DNA from: SXOA01 sp051004015 | GTDB lineage: Bacteria; Planctomycetota; Planctomycetia; Pirellulales; Pirellulaceae | NCBI GenBank assembly: GCA_051004015.1 | Contig: JBPCKT010000047.1 | Location: forward strand, 96,745 to 160,744 | Length of the DNA stretch: 64,000 bases | Direction: 5' to 3' | In this document: piece after piece, positions 35,239 through 43,401 of the stretch | Layout: every line of letters begins with the position of its first letter | How positions within the stretch are numbered: the first letter of the stretch is position 1 | Notes under the pieces: generated by a model | Database searches by the model: none | What the model was told of the DNA's origin: nothing | What the model saw: only the letters and a program-made list of their open reading frames with translations | Translations under genes and position numbers: made by a program

Positions 35239-36150
35239 TTACCAGACGTCCGCTTTAGCGACGGCGATGGCGGCAGCGAGCTCGGTGGTTTTGGGAACGA
35301 GCTCCAAGCCGACATAGTCCTTGTAGCCGAGTTCTTGGGCCTGGCGGAGGACGCGGGAGTAGTTGATTTCGCCGGTACCGGGCTCGTTCCGTCCGGGGTG
35401 ATCGGCGATCTGCAAGTAGCCAAGTTGATCGAAGCCATCCTTGAGGTGTCCGCAGAGATCCCCCTCACTGATCTGAGTGTGGTAGAGATCCCAGTTGATC
35501 TTCACCATCGGGGAATCGACCGCCCGGCAGATTTTCACAGCGTCCACGCTGCCGTAGAGGCAATGGCCGGGATGATCGACGCGGCCGTTCATCGGCTCGA
35601 GGATGAGCATGACCTTTTCGCGCTCCACGATGGGGGCGGCTCGCTTCAGCGTCTTGATGACTTGCTCGTGCATCTGCTCCATCGTCATCCCCTTCTGCAA
35701 ATTGCCGGCGACGACGCACATTTTGCGGACATTGAGCTTGTGGGCGACCTGGCAGGCCTCTTCAATCTGCTGCACGACTTTGTCTTCGTTGGCCGGATTG
35801 TTCATCCCGGGCTCAAAGGGCCAGGCGGTGAACTGGCTGCACTCGATGCCCAGTTCCTTATTCAGTTTGGCGATGCCGTCGATGTCCTTCCCTTGGTAAG
35901 GCCACATCTCGAATGCCGGAAAGCCGAACTCGGCCGCTTTGCGGATGCGGTCTTCAAACTTCAGCTTCCGCCACCACATCTCCAGGTTGATGGCAAATTT
36001 GGTGTGCGGCGTTTTGCCGAGCTTCGAGACATCGATCTTTTCTCCTGCAGCTTTGTCCTCCGCAGCCAGGATGGTCGACGCAGAAGCAGCCGCAAGACCG
36101 GCGGCTGTGGCGGCGGAGGTGCCGAGGAATGTGCGGCGGGAGAGGGACAT
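35239..36150 (-). CDS. Tat-exported sugar isomerase/hydroxypyruvate isomerase-like TIM barrel
   Basis: A 303-residue xylose-isomerase-like TIM-barrel protein. It begins with a twin-arginine signal (SRRTFLGTSAATAAGLAAAS), so it is exported folded. Probable metal-site residues are Glu in LILEPMNGR, Asp/His in INWDLYHTQI, His in QIADHPGRNEPGTGEI and Glu in VGLELVP, matching hydroxypyruvate isomerases. Exported members are frequent in planctomycetes; their substrates are unknown. Upstream across 60 bases is the divergent GIDE/ankyrin gene. Confidence 0.85.
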   Translation of the reverse strand: MSLSRRTFLGTSAATAAGLAAASASTILAAEDKAAGEKIDVSKLGKTPHTKFAINLEMWWRKLKFEDRIRKAAEFGFPAFEMWPYQGKDIDGIAKLNKELGIECSQFTAWPFEPGMNNPANEDKVVQQIEEACQVAHKLNVRKMCVVAGNLQKGMTMEQMHEQVIKTLKRAAPIVEREKVMLILEPMNGRVDHPGHCLYGSVDAVKICRAVDSPMVKINWDLYHTQISEGDLCGHLKDGFDQLGYLQIADHPGRNEPGTGEINYSRVLRQAQELGYKDYVGLELVPKTTELAAAIAVAKADVW

Positions 36151-36210
36151 GGAATTGGCCTCGGGAGGTATGGGTTGCCGGTTCGTGCAGGCCATTATAG
36201 TATTGCCAAC

Positions 36211-37509
36211 ATGGTTCGCGGCTGTACGATCGCCTTCTTTCTGTGGATTGCCCTGGCGGCCGGTTATTGGTACTGGCTGGACCATGCGTTTGATCCGCCG
36301 GGGAGCATTATCGGCGGCCTGATCGTAGGGCTGATTGTTGCGGGCTGCATCGGGTCGATCATGGGTGCCCGGATCGCCCTGCGGGACTGGAAGCTGGCAT
36401 CGGGATCGCAGCACGGCCTTCCCCTCGCCGACGGCCGCATCGTGGCGATCAGCGGCACCATCCATCCGATTGAAAAGCCGCTCCTCGCCCCCTTTAGCGG
36501 CGAGGAGTGCGTTATTTGCGAGTACGACCTTGGCCGCCGCACCCGCGACACGTCGAAGGGGGTGACCAGCAGCGGATCCGACTACACCGGTTTTCTGATG
36601 ACTCCGTGCGTCATCCGCTCGCAGCAGGGAGACATCAAGCTGCTCGGCTTTCCTGTCCTGGAAGGCTACTTCGATACACACTGCGTCGGCTTTGAAGCGG
36701 CCAGCAACGGCTACCAGTTCTTGAAGGGCACCGAGTTCGAGAATCGAACGGGTCTGAAGATGGTCACGATCCTCTCGGCGTTCGATGACGTTTGGTCCGA
36801 TGAAGATGGCCTTGTCCAGAAGAACATGCGGCTGGGAAATATTGGCGTCGAAACTCTCTTCCCGCTGGATTTGTTGCAAGAGCTGGCGGCGCGTGAAGAA
36901 GCGAGGCTGCTGCGTGATGGTCCGGACGACGAAGACGAGGACGAAGACGAGGACCTGAACGACGACGAAGACGAGGGTAACGACGAGGATGAAGACGAGG
37001 ACATTGACGAAGAAGAGCTGGCAGCGGAATCTGGCGTCCCCGCGTCGTCGGCCTTGCTCCCCAAGATGACGGAGAAGCGTGTCATGGTCGGCGATACTGT
37101 CTGCGCCATTGGCGTCTACCACGAATTGCAGCGCGGCTTACGCCCCAAGGCCCGCGGCCGCACAGCCAATCGGCTGATCCGCGGCAGCGCCGAGGAGGTG
37201 GCCAAAAACGCTCGCAGTGCCATGTTCACCCGGTTCTTCGCCGGGCTCATCACTCTCGTCATCGCCAATGCCGCCGTTTATGGCGCGATGCAGCTCTATC
37301 TTCGTTCCCCGGACACTATTCGTCGCCGGCAGGATGACGCTTTCCAGGCAGTTCAAGATGACAATGCCGCCAAGCTGAAGACTCTCTTGCATCGCGGCGT
37401 CGACCCCAATCGTCCAGACGGCAACGGCCGAACATTACTCCATCGGGCACAGGAGCTCGGCCGCGATAATCTGGCAGAACTCCTGCGCAAGGCCGGGGCC
37501 AAGGAGTAA
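36211..37509 (+). CDS. GIDE-domain membrane protein with acidic linker and ankyrin repeats
   Basis: A 432-residue protein from the ATG at 36211; the same frame is open far upstream but that part is only antisense to other genes. Two helices (about 5-22 and 31-52) are followed by a GIDE-like domain (about 70-230; KPLLAPFSGEECVICEYDLGRR), as in MULAN-type membrane proteins. Then comes an Asp/Glu-run linker (about 239-273), a third helix (about 345-365) and ankyrin-type repeats at the C-terminus (LLHRGVDPNRPDGNGRTLLHRA). Partner binding through the ankyrin end is likely; function unknown. Confidence 0.65.
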   Translation: MVRGCTIAFFLWIALAAGYWYWLDHAFDPPGSIIGGLIVGLIVAGCIGSIMGARIALRDWKLASGSQHGLPLADGRIVAISGTIHPIEKPLLAPFSGEECVICEYDLGRRTRDTSKGVTSSGSDYTGFLMTPCVIRSQQGDIKLLGFPVLEGYFDTHCVGFEAASNGYQFLKGTEFENRTGLKMVTILSAFDDVWSDEDGLVQKNMRLGNIGVETLFPLDLLQELAAREEARLLRDGPDDEDEDEDEDLNDDEDEGNDEDEDEDIDEEELAAESGVPASSALLPKMTEKRVMVGDTVCAIGVYHELQRGLRPKARGRTANRLIRGSAEEVAKNARSAMFTRFFAGLITLVIANAAVYGAMQLYLRSPDTIRRRQDDAFQAVQDDNAAKLKTLLHRGVDPNRPDGNGRTLLHRAQELGRDNLAELLRKAGAKE

Positions 37510-37513
37510 GCCC

Positions 37514-38326
37514 TTAGCTCGCCGCAATCAGTCCCTTCTCCCGGAGCATCACAAGTTGCAACAGCCAGCGATTGTAGAGATCGAAGCTCCCTTCGTCGAA
37601 GTCGTACGGCCGCCGTCCGGAAACTTCCGGCGGGCGGTCCTTCCGATCCGCCAGAATTAGCCGAGTCTCCGGGCTGACTTCCGCCCATTGGCACCGCACC
37701 ACGAGGTCGTCGAGGAGCAGCAGGTATTTTTCGAAGACGGAGGCTGTCGGACCACCCTGGGTTAATTGCTGCTTGTGGAGCCGGTGGGCGTGCAGCCGAA
37801 AGTGGAGCAGCTTGCCGTCGGCGGAAAGGCCGAGGACTTCGGTGATGTGCTGCTGCTCCGTTTTCCGTTCAGCCTTGTACTCCGTCACAATCACCCTGCG
37901 CCGCCCGTGCATCTCCTCGACATCATGGGGCTTGCGCTCTTCGATCGACTTGGCCACGAGGCCGCTACTGATGACAAAGACATTAGGCCAGCGCACAGTC
38001 TCTGTCCGGCCGTAGTAGTCGGCAGGAACAATCAAACCCGCTTCGCCCACTTGCAGCCATTGGACCGAGACCGGCGGCGTCAGCTTCATCATCTGTTCTG
38101 CCGGCACGAGAATCGTCTCAATCTGCCGTCGGGCCAGGCTCCCCCGCGCTCCATCACCCTGTTTATGCGTCAGCCGCTCCGCCAGGATTCCGCGGCAGCG
38201 ATGGGCCGCGCGGGCGGCGTCGGCCTTCGGCAACCCAGCACCGTCTAGGAGCGCTTCTTGCAGGACAGTCGGCTCAATCCGCTCGTGGCGAGTTTGCAAC
38301 AGCGAGAAGAGGGGCTCGGCAGGCAT
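37514..38326 (-). CDS. Protein of unknown function
   Basis: A 270-residue soluble protein, convergent with the previous gene with a 4-base gap. It starts MPAEPLFSLLQTRHERIEP. A helical N-terminal third rich in Arg/Ala is followed by a strand-rich middle (VSVQWLQVGEAGLIVPADYYGRT, RRVIVTEYKAERKTEQQHI) and a C-terminal helix (WLLQLVMLREKGLIAAS). The middle has the look of a ligand-binding or nucleic-acid-binding fold, but I can name no family. Confidence 0.5.
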   Translation of the reverse strand: MPAEPLFSLLQTRHERIEPTVLQEALLDGAGLPKADAARAAHRCRGILAERLTHKQGDGARGSLARRQIETILVPAEQMMKLTPPVSVQWLQVGEAGLIVPADYYGRTETVRWPNVFVISSGLVAKSIEERKPHDVEEMHGRRRVIVTEYKAERKTEQQHITEVLGLSADGKLLHFRLHAHRLHKQQLTQGGPTASVFEKYLLLLDDLVVRCQWAEVSPETRLILADRKDRPPEVSGRRPYDFDEGSFDLYNRWLLQLVMLREKGLIAAS

Positions 38327-38503
38327 GAGGCGGTTCCGCAGATGTTGTCCAACCTACTCCGACCATTGTAGCCGAGCCAAATGGCGGTCCGCGAATCTTG
38401 GCGCAGCCACTAGCTCAGAATGACGAGCGGTGTAAAATTCTCTGCTGACGAATCTGGGCAGGCTGAAAGCCTGCCCCACCACCTCTAACCTCTGCCCCCA
38501 GCC

Positions 38504-39586
38504 ATGTCCTACAACCCCAGCAAACGCGAGCTCCTGCAAGACACCGTCGAGCACATCGACATCAAGCGCCACAACGTGGTGCCGCTGGTGGAGGCGATGC
38601 AGCAGATGGCGTTCAGCGCCCGCGACCTGGGACGGGCGGCGGACATCTACGACCGGATGCTGCGGGACACGGAGTGCGGCGTCATCCTTTGCCTGGCGGG
38701 CTCGCTGATCAGCGCGGGGCTCAAGCAGGTCTTCATCGACATGATCAAGAATCGCATGGTGGACGCCATCGTCTCCACGGGGGCGAATATCGTCGACCAG
38801 GACTTCTTTGAAGCTCTCGGCTATAAGCACTACATCGCAGCAGAGCGTCTGAAGAGCGGCATGGACGACGGAATGTTGCGGGACCACTCCATCGACCGAA
38901 TCTATGACACGCTGATTGACGAGGATGAGCTGCGGATTTGCGACGAGACCGTCAAGAAGATCGCCGACGAATTGCCACCCGGGAATTACTCTTCCCGCCA
39001 GATCATCCACAAAATGGGGGAGCACCTGGAGACCGCCGCCAAATCCGATTCCATCGTGCAGGCGGCCTACCAGTGCGGCGTCCCGATTTTCTGCCCGGCC
39101 TTCTCGGACTGCTCCGCCGGCTTGGGAATCGTCGCCCATTATCATGAACGGCTTCGCGCCGGCCGTGGCACTACCGCCTTTGATAGCGCCAAGGACTTCT
39201 ATGAGCTGACGCAAATCAAATTGAACAATCCGGTCACTGGCCTCCTCATGATTGGCGGCGGCGTTCCCAAAAACTTCGCCCAGGACATTGTCGTTTCTGC
39301 CGACATCCTGATGGCCCAAGACGGTGGGGACCAACCGCAGATGCACAAGTACGCGATCCAGATCACGGTCGCCGACACCCGCGACGGCGCTCTCTCCGGC
39401 AGCACGCTCAAGGAAGCCTCGAGCTGGGGTAAAGTCGACACCACCTACGAGCAGATGGTCTTCAGCGAAGCCACCATCGCGCTCCCCCTCATCGCCGGCT
39501 ACGCCTATCACAAGCGGGGCTGGGAACAGCGGCAGGAGAAGCAGTTCGCCCGGATTTATGCCGAGACGGAGCAGACTGTGGAATAG
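38504..39586 (+). CDS. Deoxyhypusine synthase-like protein
   Basis: A 360-residue homologue of deoxyhypusine synthase, which uses spermidine and NAD to modify eIF5A in eukaryotes and archaea. Visible matches are DRMLRDTECGVILCLAGSLISAG, MVDAIVSTGANIVDQDFFEALG, GVPIFCPAFSDCSAGLGI and LKEASSWGKVDTTYEQM, where the Lys of SSWGKV is at the position of the enzyme's catalytic lysine. Bacteria lack eIF5A, and bacterial members generally make homospermidine or a related polyamine; I infer that here. No polyamine gene adjoins it. Confidence 0.85.
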   Translation: MSYNPSKRELLQDTVEHIDIKRHNVVPLVEAMQQMAFSARDLGRAADIYDRMLRDTECGVILCLAGSLISAGLKQVFIDMIKNRMVDAIVSTGANIVDQDFFEALGYKHYIAAERLKSGMDDGMLRDHSIDRIYDTLIDEDELRICDETVKKIADELPPGNYSSRQIIHKMGEHLETAAKSDSIVQAAYQCGVPIFCPAFSDCSAGLGIVAHYHERLRAGRGTTAFDSAKDFYELTQIKLNNPVTGLLMIGGGVPKNFAQDIVVSADILMAQDGGDQPQMHKYAIQITVADTRDGALSGSTLKEASSWGKVDTTYEQMVFSEATIALPLIAGYAYHKRGWEQRQEKQFARIYAETEQTVE

Positions 39587-39605
39587 CGGATAGGAAGCTG
39601 TTGTC

Positions 39606-41207
39606 TCAGCTTCCAACTGGGGCAAACTCCCGCACAACTTCCTTGGCGGTGCGCAAGCCATCCACGGCGGCGCTGATGATGCCCCCCGCGTAGCCAGCGC
39701 CTTCCCCTACGGGATACAGCCCTCCTATTCCCGGCGTCTGGCGGGAACCCGGATCCCTCGCGATCCGCAGCGGCGAGCTGCCGCGCATCTCGGGACCTAC
39801 CAGGTTCGCGCCGAGTAGAAAGTCCCCCCGCCATTGCCGATCCATCAGTGAAAGACCCGCGCTCACCGCGCGAGCGACGGAGGCTGGCAGAACAGCGTGG
39901 AGATTCGCGGGAGTCATTTCTCGCGGATAGGAGCACTCGAATTGTTCGTTTGGCTCAGGCGTGCGCCCGGCGAGAAAGTCCGCGGCGCGCTGGATTGGGA
40001 CGGAGTAGCCGCCTCGGCCCAGGTGAAAAGCAGTCGCCTCGAACTGGCGTTGCAGTTCGACGCCCGCCAGCGGATGGTCGCTGCCAAACTCGTGCGGCTG
40101 CAGAGTCACCATCACGCCGCTGTTGGCAAATGAGGTGTCGTGGCGCGAGTTGCTCATGCCGTTGGTGCAAAACATCCCCGGCTCCGAGACACTGGGAATA
40201 ATCACGCCGCCAGCACACATGCAGAAGGTGAAAACATCGGGCTGTCCGCGAGCCACCAGGGTATAGTCGGCCGCCCCCAGGATTTTCAGATACTCTTCGC
40301 TGCCATACTGGTGCTGGTTGACTTGCTGCTGCGGCTGTTCGATGCGCAGTCCGAGTTGAAACGCCTTTCCCTGCATGGGCACCTCGCGGCGGTGCAGCAT
40401 CTGGTAGGTGTCGCGAGCGCTATGACCGATGGCCAGAATGACGGCGGACGAAGCTACATAGCCGCCCGAAGTGCTGACACCCCGGATGCGGCCATCCCGA
40501 ACGTCCAAATCCTCCATCCGGCAGCGAAAGCGATACTCGCCGCCGAGAGCCTCAATCCGCCGGCGGAAATTGCGGACCAACATGGGGAGCCGATTGCTCC
40601 CCAGATGCGGCCGCTGTTCGTAGCGGATCGATGGTTTGCCGCCACAATCGACCAGCCGCTCGAGCACCCAGTCCACATCCGGGCCGCTCAACCGGCAGGT
40701 GAGCTTGCCATCACTAAAAGTGCCGGCCCCTCCTTCGCCGAACAGATAGTTGTTCTCGGGATCCAGTTCGCCACCCCGATCAAAGGTCCGGATGGCACCA
40801 ACGCGCTCCTTCACCGGCTCTCCCCGCTCCAGCACCAATGGCCGATAGCCCCGCACCGCCAGATAATACGCCGCCAAAAGCCCGCCCGGACCCGAGCCAA
40901 CCACCACCGGCCGCCCCTCCAGCCGCGCACTGCCAGGGAGTGGCTCATCAAACTTCGCCGGCTGGAAATGCTCAACATCGCGGTGCTCCGCGTGGCCTTG
41001 TATCCAGTCCGCTTCTCCCGGCCAGGTGACGACGACGGTGTAGACAAACCGGAGCGCTTCGCGCGACCGCGCGTCCAGGCTCTTCCGCAGAATCCGCCAC
41101 TCGACCCGCTCCGCCGCCGGCAAGCCCATCCGTCGCGAGATCGCTTCCCTCAGCATCTCCTCCGGCTCTTCCACCGGCAGTTCCAGGTTCGTCAAACGAA
41201 GCGGCAT
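39606..41207 (-). CDS. FAD-dependent oxidoreductase (NAD(P)/FAD protein)
   Basis: A 533-residue flavoprotein starting at the ATG at 41207. A small N-terminal domain (residues 1-85, EEMLREAISRRMGLPAAER) precedes a FAD-binding fold (PVVVGSGPGGLLAAYYLAVRGYRPLVLERG). The middle has FGEGGAGTFSDGKLTCR and FTFCMCAGGVIIPSVSEPGM, and the C-terminus GLYPVGEGAGYAGGIISAAVDG is the second FAD-contact region. It belongs to the uncharacterised family sometimes called FAD-dependent dehydrogenases. The substrate is unknown. Confidence 0.85.
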   Translation of the reverse strand: MPLRLTNLELPVEEPEEMLREAISRRMGLPAAERVEWRILRKSLDARSREALRFVYTVVVTWPGEADWIQGHAEHRDVEHFQPAKFDEPLPGSARLEGRPVVVGSGPGGLLAAYYLAVRGYRPLVLERGEPVKERVGAIRTFDRGGELDPENNYLFGEGGAGTFSDGKLTCRLSGPDVDWVLERLVDCGGKPSIRYEQRPHLGSNRLPMLVRNFRRRIEALGGEYRFRCRMEDLDVRDGRIRGVSTSGGYVASSAVILAIGHSARDTYQMLHRREVPMQGKAFQLGLRIEQPQQQVNQHQYGSEEYLKILGAADYTLVARGQPDVFTFCMCAGGVIIPSVSEPGMFCTNGMSNSRHDTSFANSGVMVTLQPHEFGSDHPLAGVELQRQFEATAFHLGRGGYSVPIQRAADFLAGRTPEPNEQFECSYPREMTPANLHAVLPASVARAVSAGLSLMDRQWRGDFLLGANLVGPEMRGSSPLRIARDPGSRQTPGIGGLYPVGEGAGYAGGIISAAVDGLRTAKEVVREFAPVGS

Positions 41208-41256
41208 GGGATTTCGACCGGCACGAAGTCGCCACCAACGACCAGGGCGCAAGGTA

Positions 41257-41287
41257 AAGGCCGCCCGTAGGTTACGCGGGCGGCCTT
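41257..41287 (-). terminator. Terminator of tRNA copy A
   Basis: An 11-bp GC-rich stem (41257-41267 with 41277-41287) 6 bases after the 3' end of tRNA copy A on the minus strand, followed by tttacc. The same hairpin follows copy B. Confidence 0.6.
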
Positions 41288-41292
41288 GTGAG

Positions 41293-41374
41293 CGGAGGGC
41301 ACGAGATTCGAACTCGCAACCGGTTGCCCGGCACCACATTTCCAGTGTGGCCGCTCGTCATTCGCTTACCCTCC
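41293..41374 (-). tRNA. tRNA-Ser(GGA)-like, copy A
   Basis: The minus strand folds as a class II tRNA: acceptor GGAGGGT with GCCCTCC, discriminator G, anticodon stem CCACA/TGTGG around CTGGAAA (anticodon GGA, serine), long variable arm CCGG-GCAA-CCGG and T arm GCGAG-TTCGAAT-CTCGT. CCA is not encoded. The D arm is short (15 bases) and its loop reads ATGACGAG, missing the second G of the conserved GG pair; position 8 is A rather than the near-universal U. It may be a degraded copy. Confidence 0.55.
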
Positions 41375-41730
41375 GGGGTGCGAGGATTCCATGATAAGGG
41401 GACACGGGAATTGCGAACAGGGTTCTCCGGACGAATGGAGGCCAGCCGGAGTAAAGTAGCCCGCGCACTCCCTGAGCGCGGCCTTCCGCTCTCTTTGGGA
41501 GAGGTCCCCTGTTGGGCGCGGGTCTCTGACCCCGCCCGCATGGCTGACGTAAGGTCTCCTGATAGAGAATGCGTGCGCCTCCCGCAGGCATCACGGGCCG
41601 TTGATAGGAGAATTTCCGGCATTCTTGCCGCCAAAGTATTGAACATTAGCCGGTGGTCGGCCATAATCGCCACTAGCATTCGCAACTTTGGCGTTCTTTT
41701 CTCCTCGTCGCTCTGAACTGGAGGTGCTGT
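41375..41730. other. Gap between tRNA copy A and the pseudopilin gene
   Basis: Bases 41375-41427 repeat the upstream region of tRNA copy B and include a TATCAT -10 box for copy A (minus strand, 41391-41396). The rest has no convincing gene. A segment near 41510-41540 (gggtctctgaccccgcc) has the form of a dispersed intergenic repeat. Confidence 0.5.
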
Positions 41731-42312
41731 ATGTTTCGTCTCGCTCCAAGTTTCCGTCGCGTTGGCTTCACGCTCATCGAGCTGCTCGTGGTGATTGCCA
41801 TCATCGGAATCCTCATCAGCCTGCTCCTGCCGGCTATACAGTCGATGCGCGAGGCAGCGGCCCGGATGCGGGATTCCAAAAACCTCGCGCCGCTCGGAAC
41901 GGCCCTGCACAACACTAACGAGGAGATCGCCACACTGGCTGGGGAGACGAGCGCGGCCATGCAGGGCTTCCTTGAGAAAGGGGTCATCGATCGGGAGGCC
42001 GCTTTATCCTACCAGAGGCGGTACCTGGTGCTATCCGCCGAACTGGACGCACTCATGCAGGACATGCACGCGGCCGGCCGCGGCAAACTCAGCCCAGAGG
42101 ATCGCAAGCTTTTGCAAACAGGCATCGCCGGCACCCAGCAGCTCCAAGCAGGGCTTGACGTCATCGCCACCCTCATCGGCCTGCTGCTTAAGGAAGGCGG
42201 CCCAACCCCTAAAGATTCCGCCAGGCTGCAACTTGAGTTGCAGCAGCTCAAGCTGGTGCAAGTGACCAGCCCTCTTCCTGAGGTAATCTCGGATTCGCGC
42301 CGCGGCCGCTAG
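41731..42312 (+). CDS. Type IV pilin-like protein with N-methylation leader
   Basis: A 193-residue protein with a strong GGAGG ribosome site. The N-terminus has a prepilin leader (RRVGFTLIELLVVIAIIGILISLLLPAIQ), so it would be cut before Phe and methylated. After the helix (RAAARMRDSKN) the usual pilin or DUF1559 C-terminal domain is missing. Instead the rest is helical and Leu/Gln-rich (QLQAGLDVIATLIGLLLKEGG), suggesting a coiled bundle. It sits between two nearly identical tRNA-Ser-like genes. Role unknown. Confidence 0.7.
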   Translation: MFRLAPSFRRVGFTLIELLVVIAIIGILISLLLPAIQSMREAAARMRDSKNLAPLGTALHNTNEEIATLAGETSAAMQGFLEKGVIDREAALSYQRRYLVLSAELDALMQDMHAAGRGKLSPEDRKLLQTGIAGTQQLQAGLDVIATLIGLLLKEGGPTPKDSARLQLELQQLKLVQVTSPLPEVISDSRRGR

Positions 42313-42334
42313 TCTCCCCGAATGCGCAAGGCAA

Positions 42335-42363
42335 AGGCCGCCCGTGGGTTACGCGGGCGGCCT
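42335..42363 (-). terminator. Terminator of tRNA copy B
   Basis: A 10-bp stem (42335-42344 with 42354-42363) 10 bases past the 3' end of tRNA copy B on the minus strand, homologous to that of copy A. Confidence 0.55.
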
Positions 42364-42373
42364 CGGTTCAGAG

Positions 42374-42455
42374 CGGAGGGCACGAGATTCGAACTCGCAA
42401 CCGGTTGCCCGGCACCACATTTCCAGTGTGGCCGCTAGCCATTCGCTTACCCTCC
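42374..42455 (-). tRNA. tRNA-Ser(GGA)-like, copy B
   Basis: Identical to copy A except for two bases in the D loop (ATGGCTAG here), so the GG pair is kept and this is the better candidate for a working gene. Anticodon GGA, class II variable arm with a GCAA loop, no encoded CCA. As in copy A, A8 and a short D arm are unusual. An upstream TATCAT box (42472-42477, minus strand) is conserved. Confidence 0.6.
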
Positions 42456-42510
42456 GGGGGGCGAGGACTCCATGATAAGGGGACACGGGAATTGCGGAAA
42501 GGGTTCTGGG

Positions 42511-42573
42511 GCGAATGACGAATGGCGAATGACGAATGACGAATGGCGAATGACGAATGGCGAATGGCGAATT
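42511..42573. repeat. Tandem heptamer repeat (rcgaatg)
   Basis: Nine head-to-tail copies of acgaatg/gcgaatg, the last one ending in t. The array begins just upstream of the promoter of tRNA copy B. Confidence 0.9.
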
Positions 42574-42720
42574 CGATGGGAGAGTGGAGAATTAGGTCAG
42601 GATCAGAGAATCAAGGAGTGCGAGGCTGGCGGAGCTTGATCGCTGGGGCACGGGGGGCCACAATCAGGGCGGCAAATCAATGGTGTTGGATTGTGGTGGT
42701 AATTGTCGGGGAGCAATCCT

Positions 42721-43401
42721 ATGGCGACGGCGGTGCAGGGAGCGATTCCGGCGGCAGATCGGCAGTGGTACATCGTCGAGCGGTGGCAGGAGTATGAGGG
42801 GGAGGGCCGGACGAACCTGCTCCGCATCCTGGCCATTGGGGTTTTCTATCTCGTCGAGCTGGCCCAATATCACTGGTTTCAACCTGCGGGCGTGGACGCG
42901 GCAGAACTTACGTCTTACCATCAAAAAGTCACGGCCCTCGCGGTGGCTTCGACGATGGTTGCCCTCGCGGTGATGCTCTGCCTCCGAATGCGGGTGTTTC
43001 CGGAATTTCTGAAATACGTTTCCACCGGTTGCGACCTGCTGCTCCTGACGGCGGTGGCATCCGTGGATCATGGCGCGTCGAGCACCGCGGCGGATGGTCC
43101 CGCGAGTCCGCTGGTGCTGATCTTTTTCCTGATCCTGGCACTGGCAGCCCTCCGGTTCAGCCTGGGGCTGGTCTGGTTTGCCACGCTTGGATCGATGCTG
43201 GGATATTTAGTCTTGGTGGGCCTGGCCGACAAAAAATGGTTCGACCAGGACCACGCGGTTCCGATGGTCACGCAGGCGATTACCGTGCTGAGCCTGGGCC
43301 TTACCGGAATTGTGCTGGGGCAGATTATTCGCCGCGTGCGGTCCCTGGCCGAGGAATACGCGCACCGCATGGCCAAAGAGCGGGTGGTGGCCTCGCCATG
43401 A
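42721..43401 (+). CDS. Multi-pass membrane protein, coupled to radical SAM gene
   Basis: A 226-residue protein starting at the ATG at 42721 with GGGGAG behind it. It has six predicted helices (about 30-50, 65-85, 95-112, 125-145, 148-170 and 183-205), then a basic C-terminal helix (RRVRSLAEEYAHRMAKERVV). It resembles the membrane sensor part of some cyclases and kinases but has no output domain. Its stop overlaps the start of the next gene (ATGA), so their translation is coupled. It probably works with the radical SAM protein; how is unknown. Confidence 0.65.
   Translation: MATAVQGAIPAADRQWYIVERWQEYEGEGRTNLLRILAIGVFYLVELAQYHWFQPAGVDAAELTSYHQKVTALAVASTMVALAVMLCLRMRVFPEFLKYVSTGCDLLLLTAVASVDHGASSTAADGPASPLVLIFFLILALAALRFSLGLVWFATLGSMLGYLVLVGLADKKWFDQDHAVPMVTQAITVLSLGLTGIVLGQIIRRVRSLAEEYAHRMAKERVVASP

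Noticed and set aside
36211..36300. Signal peptide for the GIDE/ankyrin protein
   Set aside because: The N-terminal hydrophobic segment is followed by a second helix without a clear cleavage site, so a membrane anchor is more likely.
32167..37509. A 1780-codon open frame on the plus strand
   Set aside because: It runs antisense to the Tm-1-like, aldolase, membrane and isomerase genes, which have clear family motifs. Only the last part (36211-37509) is a real gene in that frame; the rest is a GC-rich shadow.
38354..39661. A 435-codon minus-strand frame over the deoxyhypusine synthase gene
   Set aside because: The plus-strand protein has strong family motifs; the antisense product does not.
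41293..42455. tRNA-Sec as an alternative for the class II tRNAs
   Set aside because: The anticodon is GGA, not TCA, and the acceptor stem is 7 bp.
42511..42573. Possible CRISPR array
   Set aside because: The units are contiguous 7-mers with no spacers; it is a simple tandem repeat.
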